A stretch of 64,000 bases of DNA, from the NCBI GenBank assembly GCA_024114885.1, contig CP099428.1, positions 62,001-126,000 on the forward strand, read 5' to 3'. Positions within the stretch are counted from its first letter, which is position 1, and every line of letters starts with the position of its first letter. Both the position numbers and the translations under genes were made by a program. Source of the stretch: Septoria linicola. Taxonomy: Eukaryota > Ascomycota > Dothideomycetes > Mycosphaerellales > Mycosphaerellaceae. The notes beneath the pieces were generated by a model that was not told where the DNA came from, made no database searches, and was given only the letters and a program-made list of their open reading frames with translations. Below are positions 1-10,285 of the stretch, piece after piece.

Positions 1-534
1 TACTCCTGGGACGAAGTCAGTACCTGCAACTGGCGGAAATACTGCCCGTGGAACGACAAATCGACCCATGTCATCGCCGTCGACACCCTCTCGCGCTCCC
101 TCGACGCATCCACCGGCATTCTCCGCACCGAACGCCTCATCACATGTCGACAGTCGGCGCCCAAATGGCTGCAAACCTTCTTCGGCAGCAGTGAAACGAG
201 TCAGGTGTATGAAGTCAGCTATGTGGACCCGTCAGCGAAGAAGGTCACCATGTGCAGTCAGAATCTGACCTGGAGTGATCTGTTGACTGTCAATGAGAAA
301 GTCGTGTATCGGCCAGATCCAGTGCAGCAAGGGAGGACTGTCTTCGAGCAGGAGGCGAGGATCACGGCGCTGTGTGGTGGGTGGCAGAAAATCAAGAGCG
401 CCATCGAGGACATCAGCGTGGAGAGATTCAAGGAGAATGCAGTGAAAGGGAGAGAAGGATTCGAGAGAGTGCTGGCCATCAGCAGGGAGGTGTTTGCGGA
501 AGAGCGGAAGAAGAGGCATCTCACGGCCATGTGA
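1..534 (+). CDS. PRELI/MSF1 (Ups-like) lipid-transfer protein, 3' part
   Basis: The frame is open from the first base and stops at 532-534, giving the last 177 residues; the first roughly ten residues lie off the left edge. The visible part opens with YSWDEVSTCNWRKYCPWN and continues with THVIAVDTLSR, ILRTERLITC, VYEVSYVDP and ALCGGWQKIKS, the pattern of the PRELI/MSF1 domain (yeast Ups1-3, animal PRELI and SLMO). Proteins of this family work in the mitochondrial intermembrane space and, with an Mdm35-type partner, carry phosphatidic acid or phosphatidylserine between the membranes. The C-terminus is a charged helix rich in E, R and K. The sequence does not decide between the Ups paralogues. 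No intron is seen in the visible part. Confidence 0.9.
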   Translation, partial: YSWDEVSTCNWRKYCPWNDKSTHVIAVDTLSRSLDASTGILRTERLITCRQSAPKWLQTFFGSSETSQVYEVSYVDPSAKKVTMCSQNLTWSDLLTVNEKVVYRPDPVQQGRTVFEQEARITALCGGWQKIKSAIEDISVERFKENAVKGREGFERVLAISREVFAEERKKRHLTAM

Positions 535-1208
535 GGAGATTCAACATTGAAGCGGCAAGGAGACGGGGAGAGAAGCTGTTGGAGGACGGCCACAACACCG
601 GACTCAGTTGATTAGTTTGCTGTTCACGACTGCGTTTGAGCGAGCGGGAATGGCGTTTTTTGGAAAAAAGGGGACATTTCGGCATTGACAGTGGCATTGC
701 GGGAGACAGCACCCATGGGATGGAAAAGCGATCTGAACTTGACGATACATGAGTGCGAAGAAGGATACCCCCGCTGCGAGCCGGTTTTGCTACACCTAGA
801 GAGTCACGGAGAGTGTCTAGATCTAGATTGTAGATGGTAATGTCACATCTCATCCTTCATTCGCCTTTCGGGGTGTTTCGTTCTTCTCTCGCACCGGCGT
901 CGGCACGAGTCCGCAGGAGTTGAATTCATCTTCTGAAGTGGGCGGCTAAGAGCTGCAAGATCACTTGGAACACTCATTTCTGAGCAGTAGGATCGCTGCA
1001 GGCATGTCTGCATACGCGCATCTCAGCTCCAGGCTGGACTGGAATCGATTCATACTCATCACCAACCGAGCTCCAGTATTCAGGCAACAGTCAAGCTCTC
1101 AATCGCATCCTTCGCAAGCTGTGACTCATCGAATGAGAACTTGTATATCAGCAGACCAGCTTCAGTTTCAACCCTCATCGAACCCAGCACCACTTCACCT
1201 CCTCCAAG
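535..1208. other. Intergenic, no gene seen
   Basis: This stretch lies between the PRELI gene and the next gene on the same strand. Short frames occur on both strands, but none has domain character. It presumably holds the 3' untranslated region of the first gene and the promoter of the second. Confidence 0.6.
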
Positions 1209-2477
1209 ATGGCCTCAGCAAGTTCAGCCTCCAGAAGCGCTGGCTTCAACTTGCTCAGCTTCTCCAACATGGCCATCGAACCACCAATCACGACAAACTC
1301 GGTCAAGTTCTTCCCCACAGAAATCATCAGCGCGGATGCTCTCAACACACGCATCGTGATCCATCCACGCTTCCCAAATCTGGTTCAGAACTTCCTCCGC
1401 CACAAGCTCCAGCACGGCTCCCAACACGAAAAGTCTCTCTACCAAAATCTCCCTTGGCAAGACCAAGTCGGACGACTCATCGCCAAGCGCCCTCTCGTAT
1501 TCATGGGCAGCTCAGACTATACCGTTCTCCGAAACGGGCGGACGATCCGCGATCCAGCAGAACAATGGGATCGCAATGGGACCTCCGACCAGGACAAGAA
1601 CCAAGATCTGACTCTGGACAACTACCTCAGCTACGACGAAATCATGCTCTCCAGCCTCCTCGGCGTATCCGGCCCATCACACTTCATCAACAACGGCGCC
1701 AGAAACAACTGTGGTCGACCAGGCAAAAGCGGCACGTTCGAAGGACGAGGCATCATCATCGGTCTCGTCGGCGCACGATTCGAACGAGACGATCGGATGG
1801 ACTCCATCTTCATGCTCCCTCCTGTCAAAAACTCACATATGCACCCTGAACTGCAACAGCACTTTCTCGACTTCTTCGCTACAGATCGTACTCCTCAATC
1901 AGATATGAAAGACGGCTTTGACTGGAACGTCTACAAATCCCGCATTAGCATCACCGCAGACATCCTCCTCCTCGAAGCCAGCGCGAGAACTCACGCAGAT
2001 GCACAACACCGCAACGCATACGTCTACGTCGTCGGCCTCGGCCTCGGAGTCTGGCAGTACCATGAAGCACAAGCTCAAACCTACATCCAAGCCTTTGCGG
2101 ATTCCATCTCCCGACTGCCAGCAGATCACAAAATCAGCACAATCGAGTTTGCATACATTGACAGAAGTAATAACATCGGCACATCCATACGTAACCAGGT
2201 GGAGAAAGCTGCACAAGCCAAAGACGTTGAGGTACGATTCACTACTCGCAATCCAGCAGAGAAACTGCAAGGCGATGATGCAAACAGACTGCTTGTGCTG
2301 AGCTACGCTTGGGATGGCAATGCATTCCCCGGGAATGAGTACTGGCAGGGAAGTCTCATGGGCTCGGGGGATCCGGCTGCGGCGTGTATGAGTACCATTG
2401 GGGAGCTACATAATCCCATGGTCAATGAGGGGTTTCTGGAGCGAGTATGTGTTGCTGGAAAGACGAGTAGTTCGTAA
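1209..2477 (+). CDS. DUF4804-like protein of unknown function
   Basis: A single exon of 422 residues. The ATG at 1209 is the first in a long open frame; an ATG at 1269 (MAIEPP) is an alternative start. Recognisable blocks are DNYLSYDEIMLSSLLGVSGP (residues about 138-157), FINNGARN, GTFEGRGIIIGLVGARFER, YVYVVGLGLGVWQYHEAQ (about 272-289) and, near the end, WDGNAFPGNEYWQGSLMGSG followed by DPAAA. The LSYDE, VGARFE and VGLGLGVWQ blocks match my memory of the DUF4804 family, which is widespread in eukaryotes and some bacteria and has no established biochemical role. There is no signal peptide and no membrane segment, so the protein is probably cytosolic. The first 25 residues are low-complexity Ser/Ala. 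The family name is moderately sure; no function can be given. Confidence 0.65.
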   Translation: MASASSASRSAGFNLLSFSNMAIEPPITTNSVKFFPTEIISADALNTRIVIHPRFPNLVQNFLRHKLQHGSQHEKSLYQNLPWQDQVGRLIAKRPLVFMGSSDYTVLRNGRTIRDPAEQWDRNGTSDQDKNQDLTLDNYLSYDEIMLSSLLGVSGPSHFINNGARNNCGRPGKSGTFEGRGIIIGLVGARFERDDRMDSIFMLPPVKNSHMHPELQQHFLDFFATDRTPQSDMKDGFDWNVYKSRISITADILLLEASARTHADAQHRNAYVYVVGLGLGVWQYHEAQAQTYIQAFADSISRLPADHKISTIEFAYIDRSNNIGTSIRNQVEKAAQAKDVEVRFTTRNPAEKLQGDDANRLLVLSYAWDGNAFPGNEYWQGSLMGSGDPAAACMSTIGELHNPMVNEGFLERVCVAGKTSSS

Positions 2478-4040
2478 ATCCTAGTGTGTAGGACGTCATC
2501 CTGGTTGTCATTTCTGGGATCTCATGGACCTTCACGGCACACTACTCCTGACGTTGGCGGCATGGTGAATCGCATGGCACGGGAATCATACGTAGCATGT
2601 CGAGATTACGTGGAACACAAGTGGACCATCCTCACGATTCCCTGAAATTTGGTGCTTCTGAGTTACCGAGGCAGCTTTGAGGACACTACTTGTGACTTCC
2701 GTGGCGCGGTTGTGGTCGTTTGAAGGAGATCGTTGTTTGCAGTGTTAGCAGTACTGAAAGTGCAGTATGTTCTCCGGGTAGACTTGACTGTGGACACGAA
2801 AATCATGACTTGCAGTGGTCTGCGGGAAGAAGAAGTGGAAGAAAGACTGTCATTTCAAGAGAATCGCCCCAAGGCCGTAGCCGCAGAGCGCCGCCCCCCG
2901 GAACCCTTCCGCCCTTGACGACATAGTCAAAAACAAACAGCAGTGGCAGAGCAGAACTCCAACACACAGACTCCAAAAGCAGAAAGATTAACAGTGGGCA
3001 AATCTCTCGAAGCCATTCAAGGCGCACACAAACCACGAACGAGACCCGAACTACCTCCGACGATTCGTGCTTGTAAAATTTTCTTTTTCCTGCAGGACAA
3101 GAGTGTTAGCATGTAGATCAAACGACCGTTGAGCAAACGTCGCGCATCGAGGATTGGATCGTTGGAGATGTCGAATTGGGCTGCAGTTGATGCAGTCAAT
3201 GCAGTCAACAAGGTCGAGAAGCGTGGAGTGGTGGGAAGATATGTTGAGTGTGCTGTTTGGTGGAGGCTGATCGAGTTGGAGAGTCGTACTCTTGGAATGG
3301 CGTTCGTTTACGCTCTCAGCTTGCGCGCTGCTTGCCTAGAGGTACTGCCATCAAATTGATTAGCATGGTCGGTAGTAATAATACGGAGAGGTGTGGTAGT
3401 GATGTTGCCACGGTGGCCGAGAAAGGTTGTGATGAGGTGAAGAAGACGCAAGGAGGAGAAGCGAGTCGCGGCAGTAAACACAGCTTGAAGCGACAGTCGT
3501 GGCTTGGCAACCATTGGGGCAGTGACTGCTGCAGGCAGATTTCTCTATAGCTCTTGCATTTACGCTAGTAAACACCTTCTACGGCTTCTCAGAAGTCACT
3601 GCCCCAGCGTATCATTTGGCGATACCATTTTAGCTGTGACAGTGCTCGGGAAGCCGCATGACTGTGTGCTAGTCCCGATGCAGATACTTTGGTCCATTTG
3701 TAGGAGTTATCAGGGGAAGTATCTGCTGATCCCCAGCATCGTAGGTATCAGGTAACTGAAGGGTTCAGCGGTGACACGTCTTACGGCATGGGAGATGATC
3801 AGACACGCGACGCAAGCTGTCGATCTCCGTGGCCAACCACATGAAGGATGAAGGGCATGGCTCTATTCCTATGTCCATGCTCGCTGTTTGTCCATTGCAA
3901 GTATCCTGAGGCTATGCTATATCTGCAGCAACACCGCTCGAACCTCCACGGACCCCAATTTGTAGTCGTTGGTATTGAGAAGAGTCCTCCTAACGCTTGG
4001 ATAATCATGTCCACTACTTCCAGCACTAGCGTGCCCAGAG
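2478..4040. other. Intergenic, no gene seen
   Basis: About 1.6 kb of normal base composition between two genes that point toward each other. The frames present are under about 100 codons, overlap in several registers, and show no domain, signal peptide plus cysteine pattern, or intron signals that would link them. Confidence 0.5.
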
Positions 4041-4679
4041 TCAATCAGAGTCGCTCATATCTTCCGAGTCTCTCTCCGCCCTCTCCGCCTTGTAGCGCTC
4101 AAAGGCAACTTTGATCTGTTCACGAACTTCAGCGATACCCATATCTGCTCGCACCCCAGCTGGAATCCAGGAAGACTCTATGGCCACTGCCATAATCTCA
4201 TAGCCTGGAGGCAGACCTTGGCAGTACAGCATGCGATGCCAGCTCTCTGTATCTGGGTAGCGACGAAGTATGGCTGGCTTGTCTAGGTAAAAAGCTGAGT
4301 TGGATCCCACAATGAAGTGAATGCATTTTCCGGTGACCTTTAGCGACTGCGAATCAAGTCCGACCCCTTGATCAACCTCCTTGTTCAGGAAAAGCGGATT
4401 CCAGACGATGTCCCTCCACGACCAGCCCTTCTTGACCGGCACCGGCTTGAAGAACAGCTTCTGCTGCAGATTCTCCGACCGCTGAATGACATCCCTCCAA
4501 GTCTTGTTTACTCCCTGCCCACGAAGTACTGTTACGTTGTCGGTCCGAAGCAGAATCTTCTCGAGAAGCTCGTATGTTTCGAAGACCTGCAGAACAAACT
4601 CGATGTCGGATGTGGTGTCGAGGTTGATGGCGGCATCGCGCGAAATATCAGAAGCGGCTTCTTTGTCACAGCTAGACAT
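4041..4679 (-). CDS. F-box-like protein
   Basis: One exon of 212 residues, ATG at 4679. Residues about 29-75 read as an F-box-like helix set: FETYELLEKILLRTDNVT, then a short break, NKTWRDVIQRS, and QQKLFFKPVPV. This is the arrangement of short fungal F-box proteins, in which the N-terminal motif binds Skp1 and the protein serves as a substrate receptor of an SCF ubiquitin ligase. The rest has no recognisable repeat domain and ends in an acidic Glu/Asp/Ser tail. The gene next to it (5352-6098, same strand) is a diverged relative with the same LLEKILL...QQKLFFKP spacing, so this looks like a small local F-box family. The substrate is unknown. Confidence 0.7.
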   Translation of the reverse strand: MSSCDKEAASDISRDAAINLDTTSDIEFVLQVFETYELLEKILLRTDNVTVLRGQGVNKTWRDVIQRSENLQQKLFFKPVPVKKGWSWRDIVWNPLFLNKEVDQGVGLDSQSLKVTGKCIHFIVGSNSAFYLDKPAILRRYPDTESWHRMLYCQGLPPGYEIMAVAIESSWIPAGVRADMGIAEVREQIKVAFERYKAERAERDSEDMSDSD

Positions 4680-5351
4680 CGTCGCTTCTTCTGGGCTGCG
4701 CTCGGAGGTTGTGGTTTCGTATTTCGAGTCGGTGCTACCATAGTCAGTTCAATATTTACACTGGCGCGAAATGAGATGTACCTTGGTTTGATTGTATCTC
4801 GATACGCCGAAACGATGGCCTCTTGCACTGTCAAAGGCGCTTTGGAAGCGCTGTGGATCTTCATGCCGGGGCAGCCTGAGTCGCTGCCTCCTGTCAGTAT
4901 ATCTCGATCAGTCCTGGCGACAGTCACGCACCTCGAGTGGTGCCTCAAGCAGGGTGCACGACAATTCGCTACTGCGACCTGTGAACGTTGTGTGGTTAAT
5001 ATGTCGTGTGGTTGGTGTGATGCTGTACGCAGTGGTAAGTTGACATTTGACTACAGTCGATTCCAAAAGAAAAAATAGAGTAGGAATGACTTTTGCTTCA
5101 TAGTGAGGCTTTTAAAGGGAGCGCCACATGCACATTTCAAGTGGGTTTCCAGGCACTAGCTCAATACGCGCACTTTTCGCAGCGACCATTTCTCGGTTGT
5201 GACGGGAAAAGAAATATCCAGATGACCGCTCCGCCAAAGCTTCATGATGGCAGGGTAACGGGATCTACTCCATTCGTGCGTGTGAAAGCAAACGAACAGA
5301 GATAGCGCGTGCCGAATGCTTCATTCTCACGAAGGTCGATACTCACGTAAG
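4680..5351. other. Intergenic between two F-box-like genes
   Basis: Presumed promoter of the F-box gene on the left and 3' region of the relative on the right. Frames in it are short and have no domain features. Confidence 0.5.
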
Positions 5352-6098
5352 CTATAAGCGAGCTTCATTTTGCGCCTGCGGTACTAGCTGTCTGCCCGTG
5401 CCCGAGTCTGACTTTGGCAAGAGACCCAGTCGGTAGTCTTGTGAGGCCCAGAGATCATCGAGTATCACCTTCATGCTGACTGGTGGCAAGCCCAAAAGTT
5501 GACGAGTGTGCATGTTGCGTGTCCTGCAAGGCTCCTTTCGACTACGTCGGTCTTTCTCATCTTGCTCCAAGTCCACGATGCGTCGCTGTCGCTCATCAGG
5601 AGCCAGGTTGTCCCACTCCTCCTTCTCGGCTCTTCTCTCCTCATCAAAAGCCCTCGAAGACATTTGGTGTTCCACATGTCGCTGGAACATCTCCCATATT
5701 CGGCCCATCCGGACACCAGCGTACGTACCTCTCATATCAGCAGAGAGGTACCCCACACTACACACACTCGGGGGGTGGCAGGCCTTGACAAAGAAGCATC
5801 CGATGCCAGCTCTCATCAGGTCCACCTTTGCTGAAATCCAGAGGGGTGCGAAAGATGGCAAGCTGTCCGCTTTGTGGGTGAGTGCAAGAGGCTTGAAGAA
5901 GAGCTTCTCTTGGACGTAGATCGAGCGTTTGATGGCGTTATCGAAGCTCTTGCTCGTACGTTAGAGGCGCAGAAGAGTTGCGTTGGTGCATTGCAGCAAC
6001 AGTGGTTCCAGAGTCTCGTAGGTACTGAAGACAGCTTGGGCGGCAGCCAGGTCATGCGCGTTGCTTGCCTCGCACGACTCGTCGATGACTTGACCCAT
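5352..6098 (-). pseudogene. F-box-like paralogue with in-frame TAA
   Basis: The ATG at 6098 begins MGQVIDESCEASNAHDLAAA, followed by FSTYETLEPLLLQCTNATLL. A TAA at 5961-5963 then interrupts the frame, and the same frame continues without shift as RTSKSFDNAIKRS, VQEKLFFKPLALTH and on to 5352. Aligned without gaps to the intact neighbour, the stop falls at a glutamine (its RGQ), so CAA to TAA is the simplest change. That is a C-to-T transition in CpA context, the RIP-preferred one. The downstream half is highly charged and probably coiled (DEERRAEKEEWDNLAPDE). An intron removing the stop would have to delete the conserved F-box, so a nonsense mutation is more likely. Stop-codon readthrough or a base error cannot be excluded. 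Confidence 0.65.
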
Positions 6099-6279
6099 GG
6101 CGTCTCCGCTGGCAAGCTGCAGTGATCGATGTTGGAAATGGTCGTTGGCAGCACAGTTATGCTTCCAATCGTGGGAAGCATGTCTTATTGAGTGTACACG
6201 CGCCAGGAAATTGTGGCATGCGGGAAATTCTTCTGAAATGTCATTCGCCGCATCTCTACACAAATCCACTCGCTACACA

Positions 6280-7098
6280 TTATGCCAATACAGCCAACAG
6301 TACAATCGCCAGCACAATGGCCAAGATGATTAATAAACAGCACGCTTTCCCTCTGGCACTCTTCTGATGCCTGCTCGCTGTCCTCAGCTGCTGATCGGCA
6401 TTCCTGGTATCGTCCCTCGTCTGTGTCACGTTCTCTGAGATGATATCCAACTGCCCGCCCTGCTCATGCACCATCGTAGCAACATCGCGGAACAGCTCGT
6501 TCAGTTCTGAGACACTGCTCTCAATGTTCCTGATCTCCGACTCCCGCTCGATGATGAGACTTTCCTGGAAGTCGACCTCGCTCTGATCTGCCAGTCGCAG
6601 TTGTTCCTGTTGCTGAAGTTGTTGCTGCCCGCCGACCTGTGTCCCACCTGGTGAAGTGACACCTTCTGAATCCAAGGCGGCCTTGGCTGCCGATTGCGAT
6701 GCTCGCTGCTTCTCCAACGCGTTTCTCTGCAGAGCCTGGAACTCGTCCAATGACGCGCGGAACTCGGTTGCCAGCTTTCCACTCGTGTACTTCTGGCTGG
6801 GCCCCAGGTCATGCCAGCTCTGGACCTTCTTCAGTCCCTCGCCGACCTCTTTGAAGCCATCCTGCGTTTCAGACAGCAGATCCTGCACTCGTTCTCGCAC
6901 GCGATCCGTCTCCCGCCGCGTGCCAAGAAGCGCGATTTGATTGCTGAGTCGGGAGATGTTGGAAGTCAAGGAGAACAGCTTATCGGAGAGCTGCGTGGTG
7001 TACGACTGGAACTCCGGGTCGTCTGCGTATTGCGGGTCGTCATTGCGCCGCCATGTCGTTGGCTGTGATTCCAGATTTGACGAGTCGTTGAAGGACAT
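6280..7098 (-). CDS. PEP12: Pep12-type endosomal syntaxin (Qa-SNARE)
   Basis: One exon, 272 residues, from ATG 7098 (MSFNDSS). The frame is open further upstream but only with low-complexity His/Leu/Arg sequence, so the inner ATG is preferred. Residues about 25-130 form the N-terminal helical domain, with LFSLTSNISRLSNQIALLGT and RVRERVQDLL. The SNARE motif is about residues 178-238, starting LIIERESEIRNIESSVSELN and carrying the central Gln at about 213 (HEQGG). A C-terminal anchor follows at about 252-272 (CCLLIILAIVLAIVLLAVLA). A tail-anchored Qa-SNARE of this form mediates Golgi-to-endosome or vacuole fusion. It is transcribed divergently from NDC1 with a gap of 344 bases. A Vam3/syntaxin-7 role is the alternative. 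Confidence 0.85.
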   Translation of the reverse strand: MSFNDSSNLESQPTTWRRNDDPQYADDPEFQSYTTQLSDKLFSLTSNISRLSNQIALLGTRRETDRVRERVQDLLSETQDGFKEVGEGLKKVQSWHDLGPSQKYTSGKLATEFRASLDEFQALQRNALEKQRASQSAAKAALDSEGVTSPGGTQVGGQQQLQQQEQLRLADQSEVDFQESLIIERESEIRNIESSVSELNELFRDVATMVHEQGGQLDIISENVTQTRDDTRNADQQLRTASRHQKSARGKACCLLIILAIVLAIVLLAVLA

Positions 7099-7442
7099 GT
7101 TGGTGGCTGTCCTCGTTCTGTTTCTAAGGTGTAGAGGATCGAAATGCAGATGCAGATGCAGATGGATCAGATAGGTGCCTGGTCGAGAGACGCGGCGTCG
7201 CATGACGTTCCTGCCGATCGGCGACGCTTGTGCGCGCTTGGAGGCAGTACCGAGGCAGGCACGTGCTCGCGTGGCTCTTTCGTCTGTCGCTCTTGCTCTC
7301 TGCACAGCAACCAGAGAAAACATTCAACTTCACTTGCATCGACATTTCAGCTGTTCCTATACCACGACCCGATCGAGTCGCTCCTTCTTCCGACTTCCGC
7401 GATGCATTGAGCACGTACCACGACTTTCTTTCCGACCCGACC
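7099..7442. promoter_or_regulatory. Divergent promoter, syntaxin / NDC1
   Basis: The 344 bases between the two start codons must hold both promoters and 5' untranslated regions. The segment contains a short ATGCAG repeat at about 7143-7162. I see no clear TATA element; boundaries of control sites cannot be set from sequence alone. Confidence 0.5.
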
Positions 7443-9641
7443 ATGGCGACACAAACACTCACCACCACCACTACCACCACCACCACCACCACCACCAGAG
7501 GCAGCTCCGCCAACATGTTCGCTGCTCAACCTGCACAACCCGTTAAGCAGGAGCGTGTGAAACTGTACAAAGACTTTCTCACACCCGCATTGCATCGACG
7601 ATTCTGCTCTGCTGCTGGTCTAACACTTCTCATCTGTCTCGCCGATTCATTCTGGCTGTCGAGTTCGAGACACTTTCTCTGGTCATGGTTTCCTTTTGGT
7701 CCTGCGGGCATTCGAGCCCTGCTTCTCTTCATTCCCTGTCTGATGGTCTTCATTGTGCGATTAGCCAACATGCACGTCGGACCACGGACCAGCTCGAGTC
7801 CTGCTCAGACGGTGCATGGCAGGATCGGGAGTGCAAAAGGCCTGGTTGGCACGGTCAACACGATTCTCTGGTACTGGGCGAGCGCTTTCATCTTTGGTGA
7901 GATCTACATTTGGTCGAGTGCCAGCACTCCTGAAATGGTCATGGTGGATGTTGGGGCATACAACGAGAAATTGCGATTGAACGAGAACCCAATTGCACTA
8001 CGCTGTCTGTACGCGGTTCTGGCTGTCGCGCAGGCTACATTACATTTGTGGCGCGACTATGATCAGCTGCGCATTGGAGGAAAGGTCGGTGGCGATGAGG
8101 AAGAGCTTGCAGAGCTACAAAATTATCTGGGCGGGTACGCAAAGTGGGTGCCGAAGTCTGTGCAGGGGCTGATGGCCAGGACGAAAACAATCCTGGCGAG
8201 ATCCTGCAATCTCACGGCCGCCGCTGTCCTCATTGGTCCACTCATCCTCTACTTTGGCTTGCTGCGACTGCCCGCCTGGAAGCTGACTTATTCACTCGCG
8301 AGCATCTTCTACCGAGATCTGCCATGGGGCGAGGAGCCGACGGGACTGCAGCATCCTGGAAGGCTCCTCTGGCATGCCTTCCAATCTTCATTCATGCTTG
8401 TTGCATTGTGGGAGGTCTGCAACGCAACGTTCGACATCTTCACATCTCAGGCACCTTTGAGAAAGGGCGAGCCTTTGACCAGCGAGATCAAGGACGCAAG
8501 AGGTGTCGTGTTGCATCAGAGCAAGGATCCGAATGGCAGTCTACTCACTGGTCTGAAGAGCAAGAAGGAGGCCAACAAGAGCTTTGCTTTGTGGGAACTG
8601 TTTCTCATCACGACACAGTTCGAGAAGCGGAGGAAGACCGTCTACACCGAGGTTGACAGGCACACCGGCAGTACGTGGTCTCAAATCTGCAGCATCTGCT
8701 TGAACGAGGTGGAAGGCGTCAAGAAGCGCATCGCTGTCGCCAGTGAGCCAGTTGACTATTGCAAAAAGCAAGACGAGGCGAGAATACACAACGCACCACC
8801 GCCTGTGATACCACCTCCACAAGACGACGGTACCATGAGGAAGATTGCAGACCGCCAAGTCATCTCTGATGGCGCACTCCAAGCGGGACAGAGGCCAGAC
8901 TTCTACAGCACAGTTGGCAACTTGGCCCGGTCTGTAGGGCAGCACCCCGGCGCACAGAATCCGATCATTCCACGCGCACAAAAAGCCATCGAATGGAGTA
9001 AAGAACAGGTTCCGCAGGAGTATCAGAACCGTTTCCGACCTCAAGCGATTGAACAACAGGCCAATGGCAAGCTTGTCCAGCTACTGAAATCGCACTTCGG
9101 TCAGCCATTTCGCCAGACATTTGCCAGGCAAGTCAAAGCCACCATCTTTGGCGTCCCCACAAGTCACAAAATAGACGTGCTCCATGCTGTCAAGTCCTTG
9201 ACTCAGCTTTCGGTCTGTTCTCTGAAAGAGGACGACTATGGTCAGGTGCAACAAGACATTTCGGTCATCATGCGTACCCTGACCTCGGCCATCTTCGCTG
9301 TCGAGAAGTATGTCGGTGAGTTGAAGCCACACTGGACAGACGTGGACTTCATGGAAGCAAGAGACAGACATGTCGCCGAGGTCGACGAGCTCTTGGACGT
9401 GCTCAAGTCTAGCTTGGAGCAAGTTGTACTTGCATTCGGGGAGTACGCAGATACCCTCGGATTGAGCATGAAAGAAGTCAGGGAGGCTAGGGAAGCCAGC
9501 GCAAAGGTGCCCAAGAATCCTGTGCCTCAACTCGAGCAGACACAACACACATCTCGATCGAATGATCAGGGCAGAAGTGAAGGACAGCGCCGCGAACAGC
9601 AGCGACCAAGGCCCGAAATGAGAGAGCGTCGGAGACTGTAG
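7443..9641 (+). CDS. NDC1: Nucleoporin NDC1
   Basis: 732 residues, no intron seen. The ATG at 7443 is chosen because upstream codons in the same frame are only a non-homologous extension. After a Thr run the protein gives VKLYKDFLTPALHRRF and a series of hydrophobic spans: AAGLTLLICLADSFWL, ALLLFIPCLMVFIVRLANMH, LWYWASAFIFGEIYIW, CLYAVLAVAQATLHL, LTAAAVLIGPLILYFGLL and SSFMLVALWEVCNATF. These are the six N-terminal membrane segments of the Ndc1 family. The second half is a soluble, mostly helical domain with a disordered Gln/Arg tail. Ndc1 sits in the pore membrane of the nuclear envelope, helps insert nuclear pore complexes and, in yeast, spindle pole bodies. Confidence 0.88.
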   Translation: MATQTLTTTTTTTTTTTTRGSSANMFAAQPAQPVKQERVKLYKDFLTPALHRRFCSAAGLTLLICLADSFWLSSSRHFLWSWFPFGPAGIRALLLFIPCLMVFIVRLANMHVGPRTSSSPAQTVHGRIGSAKGLVGTVNTILWYWASAFIFGEIYIWSSASTPEMVMVDVGAYNEKLRLNENPIALRCLYAVLAVAQATLHLWRDYDQLRIGGKVGGDEEELAELQNYLGGYAKWVPKSVQGLMARTKTILARSCNLTAAAVLIGPLILYFGLLRLPAWKLTYSLASIFYRDLPWGEEPTGLQHPGRLLWHAFQSSFMLVALWEVCNATFDIFTSQAPLRKGEPLTSEIKDARGVVLHQSKDPNGSLLTGLKSKKEANKSFALWELFLITTQFEKRRKTVYTEVDRHTGSTWSQICSICLNEVEGVKKRIAVASEPVDYCKKQDEARIHNAPPPVIPPPQDDGTMRKIADRQVISDGALQAGQRPDFYSTVGNLARSVGQHPGAQNPIIPRAQKAIEWSKEQVPQEYQNRFRPQAIEQQANGKLVQLLKSHFGQPFRQTFARQVKATIFGVPTSHKIDVLHAVKSLTQLSVCSLKEDDYGQVQQDISVIMRTLTSAIFAVEKYVGELKPHWTDVDFMEARDRHVAEVDELLDVLKSSLEQVVLAFGEYADTLGLSMKEVREAREASAKVPKNPVPQLEQTQHTSRSNDQGRSEGQRREQQRPRPEMRERRRL
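7461..7497 (+). repeat. ACC microsatellite in NDC1 5' end
   Basis: A near-perfect ACC trinucleotide run encodes the poly-Thr stretch right after the NDC1 start codon. It stays in frame whatever its copy number, so length changes would be tolerated. Confidence 0.85.
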
Positions 9642-10285
9642 CTGTGGCGCAGCTGATTTGAACACCGAGCCATGTTGATTAGCGAGACGTACGTACGGAC
9701 GATACCAATGAGTGACACCGTGACCGATACGGCCCATGTGACATCCCAGTCTCATCGCAATAGGTTGAACAGAACTTTGGCACGCCAACTTGGCTCTGCG
9801 AGGCACTGCTTACGGTAGGCACGATCGTTCGAGCATAGATCGATGACGTTGACAAATCTGAAGCCCGCGCCAGGACGCCATGTCACGGAGAGAAAGATGC
9901 AGGTTTGCAAAGCAGCTGTAGAGCAGAGGGATCGAAGGCATAGAAGCAACGCTGATGTGCTATGATTCTTTTACGAAATCGGACCAGCGACGACACCATC
10001 CACCAAGGCTACCAAGACTTTCGCTGTTGGGCTGCACCAAGAATACTTCAATGACCTTTGTGGCGCCTGTGCCAATGAACAACATGCCATTTCCAAGTAC
10101 CCATGCTCTTCCAGGCCTACCCGCCATCGATTCCCCAGTTCAGCGTGCAAGGCATCTGAGCAGAGTGTGAGGACTCATATCTATAAGGCCAGGAAAGCGT
10201 ATTTTCGGGAACGATCCACTCAAGCTGGGGTGGAGTGAGACTCAAAAGTCGAGTTCCCACTTCCACTGGGAGTACGAAGGCTCGT
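9642..10285. other. Intergenic between convergent genes, no gene seen
   Basis: NDC1 and the glycoside hydrolase converge on this stretch, so it should hold both 3' ends. Frames are short and without domain features. Confidence 0.55.

Noticed and set aside
5940..5990. Intron that would remove the TAA in the F-box paralogue
   Set aside because: A CTAAC and a later AG exist, but any donor far enough upstream would delete the conserved F-box helix that aligns gap-free with the neighbour.
6099..6269. Longer N-terminus for the F-box pseudogene
   Set aside because: The upstream extension starts at GTG, not ATG, and has no homology to the neighbour; ATG 6098 fits.
7230..7442. 71-residue N-terminal extension of NDC1
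   Set aside because: It has no ATG at its beginning and covers the divergent promoter; ATG 7443 lies close before the conserved start of the family.
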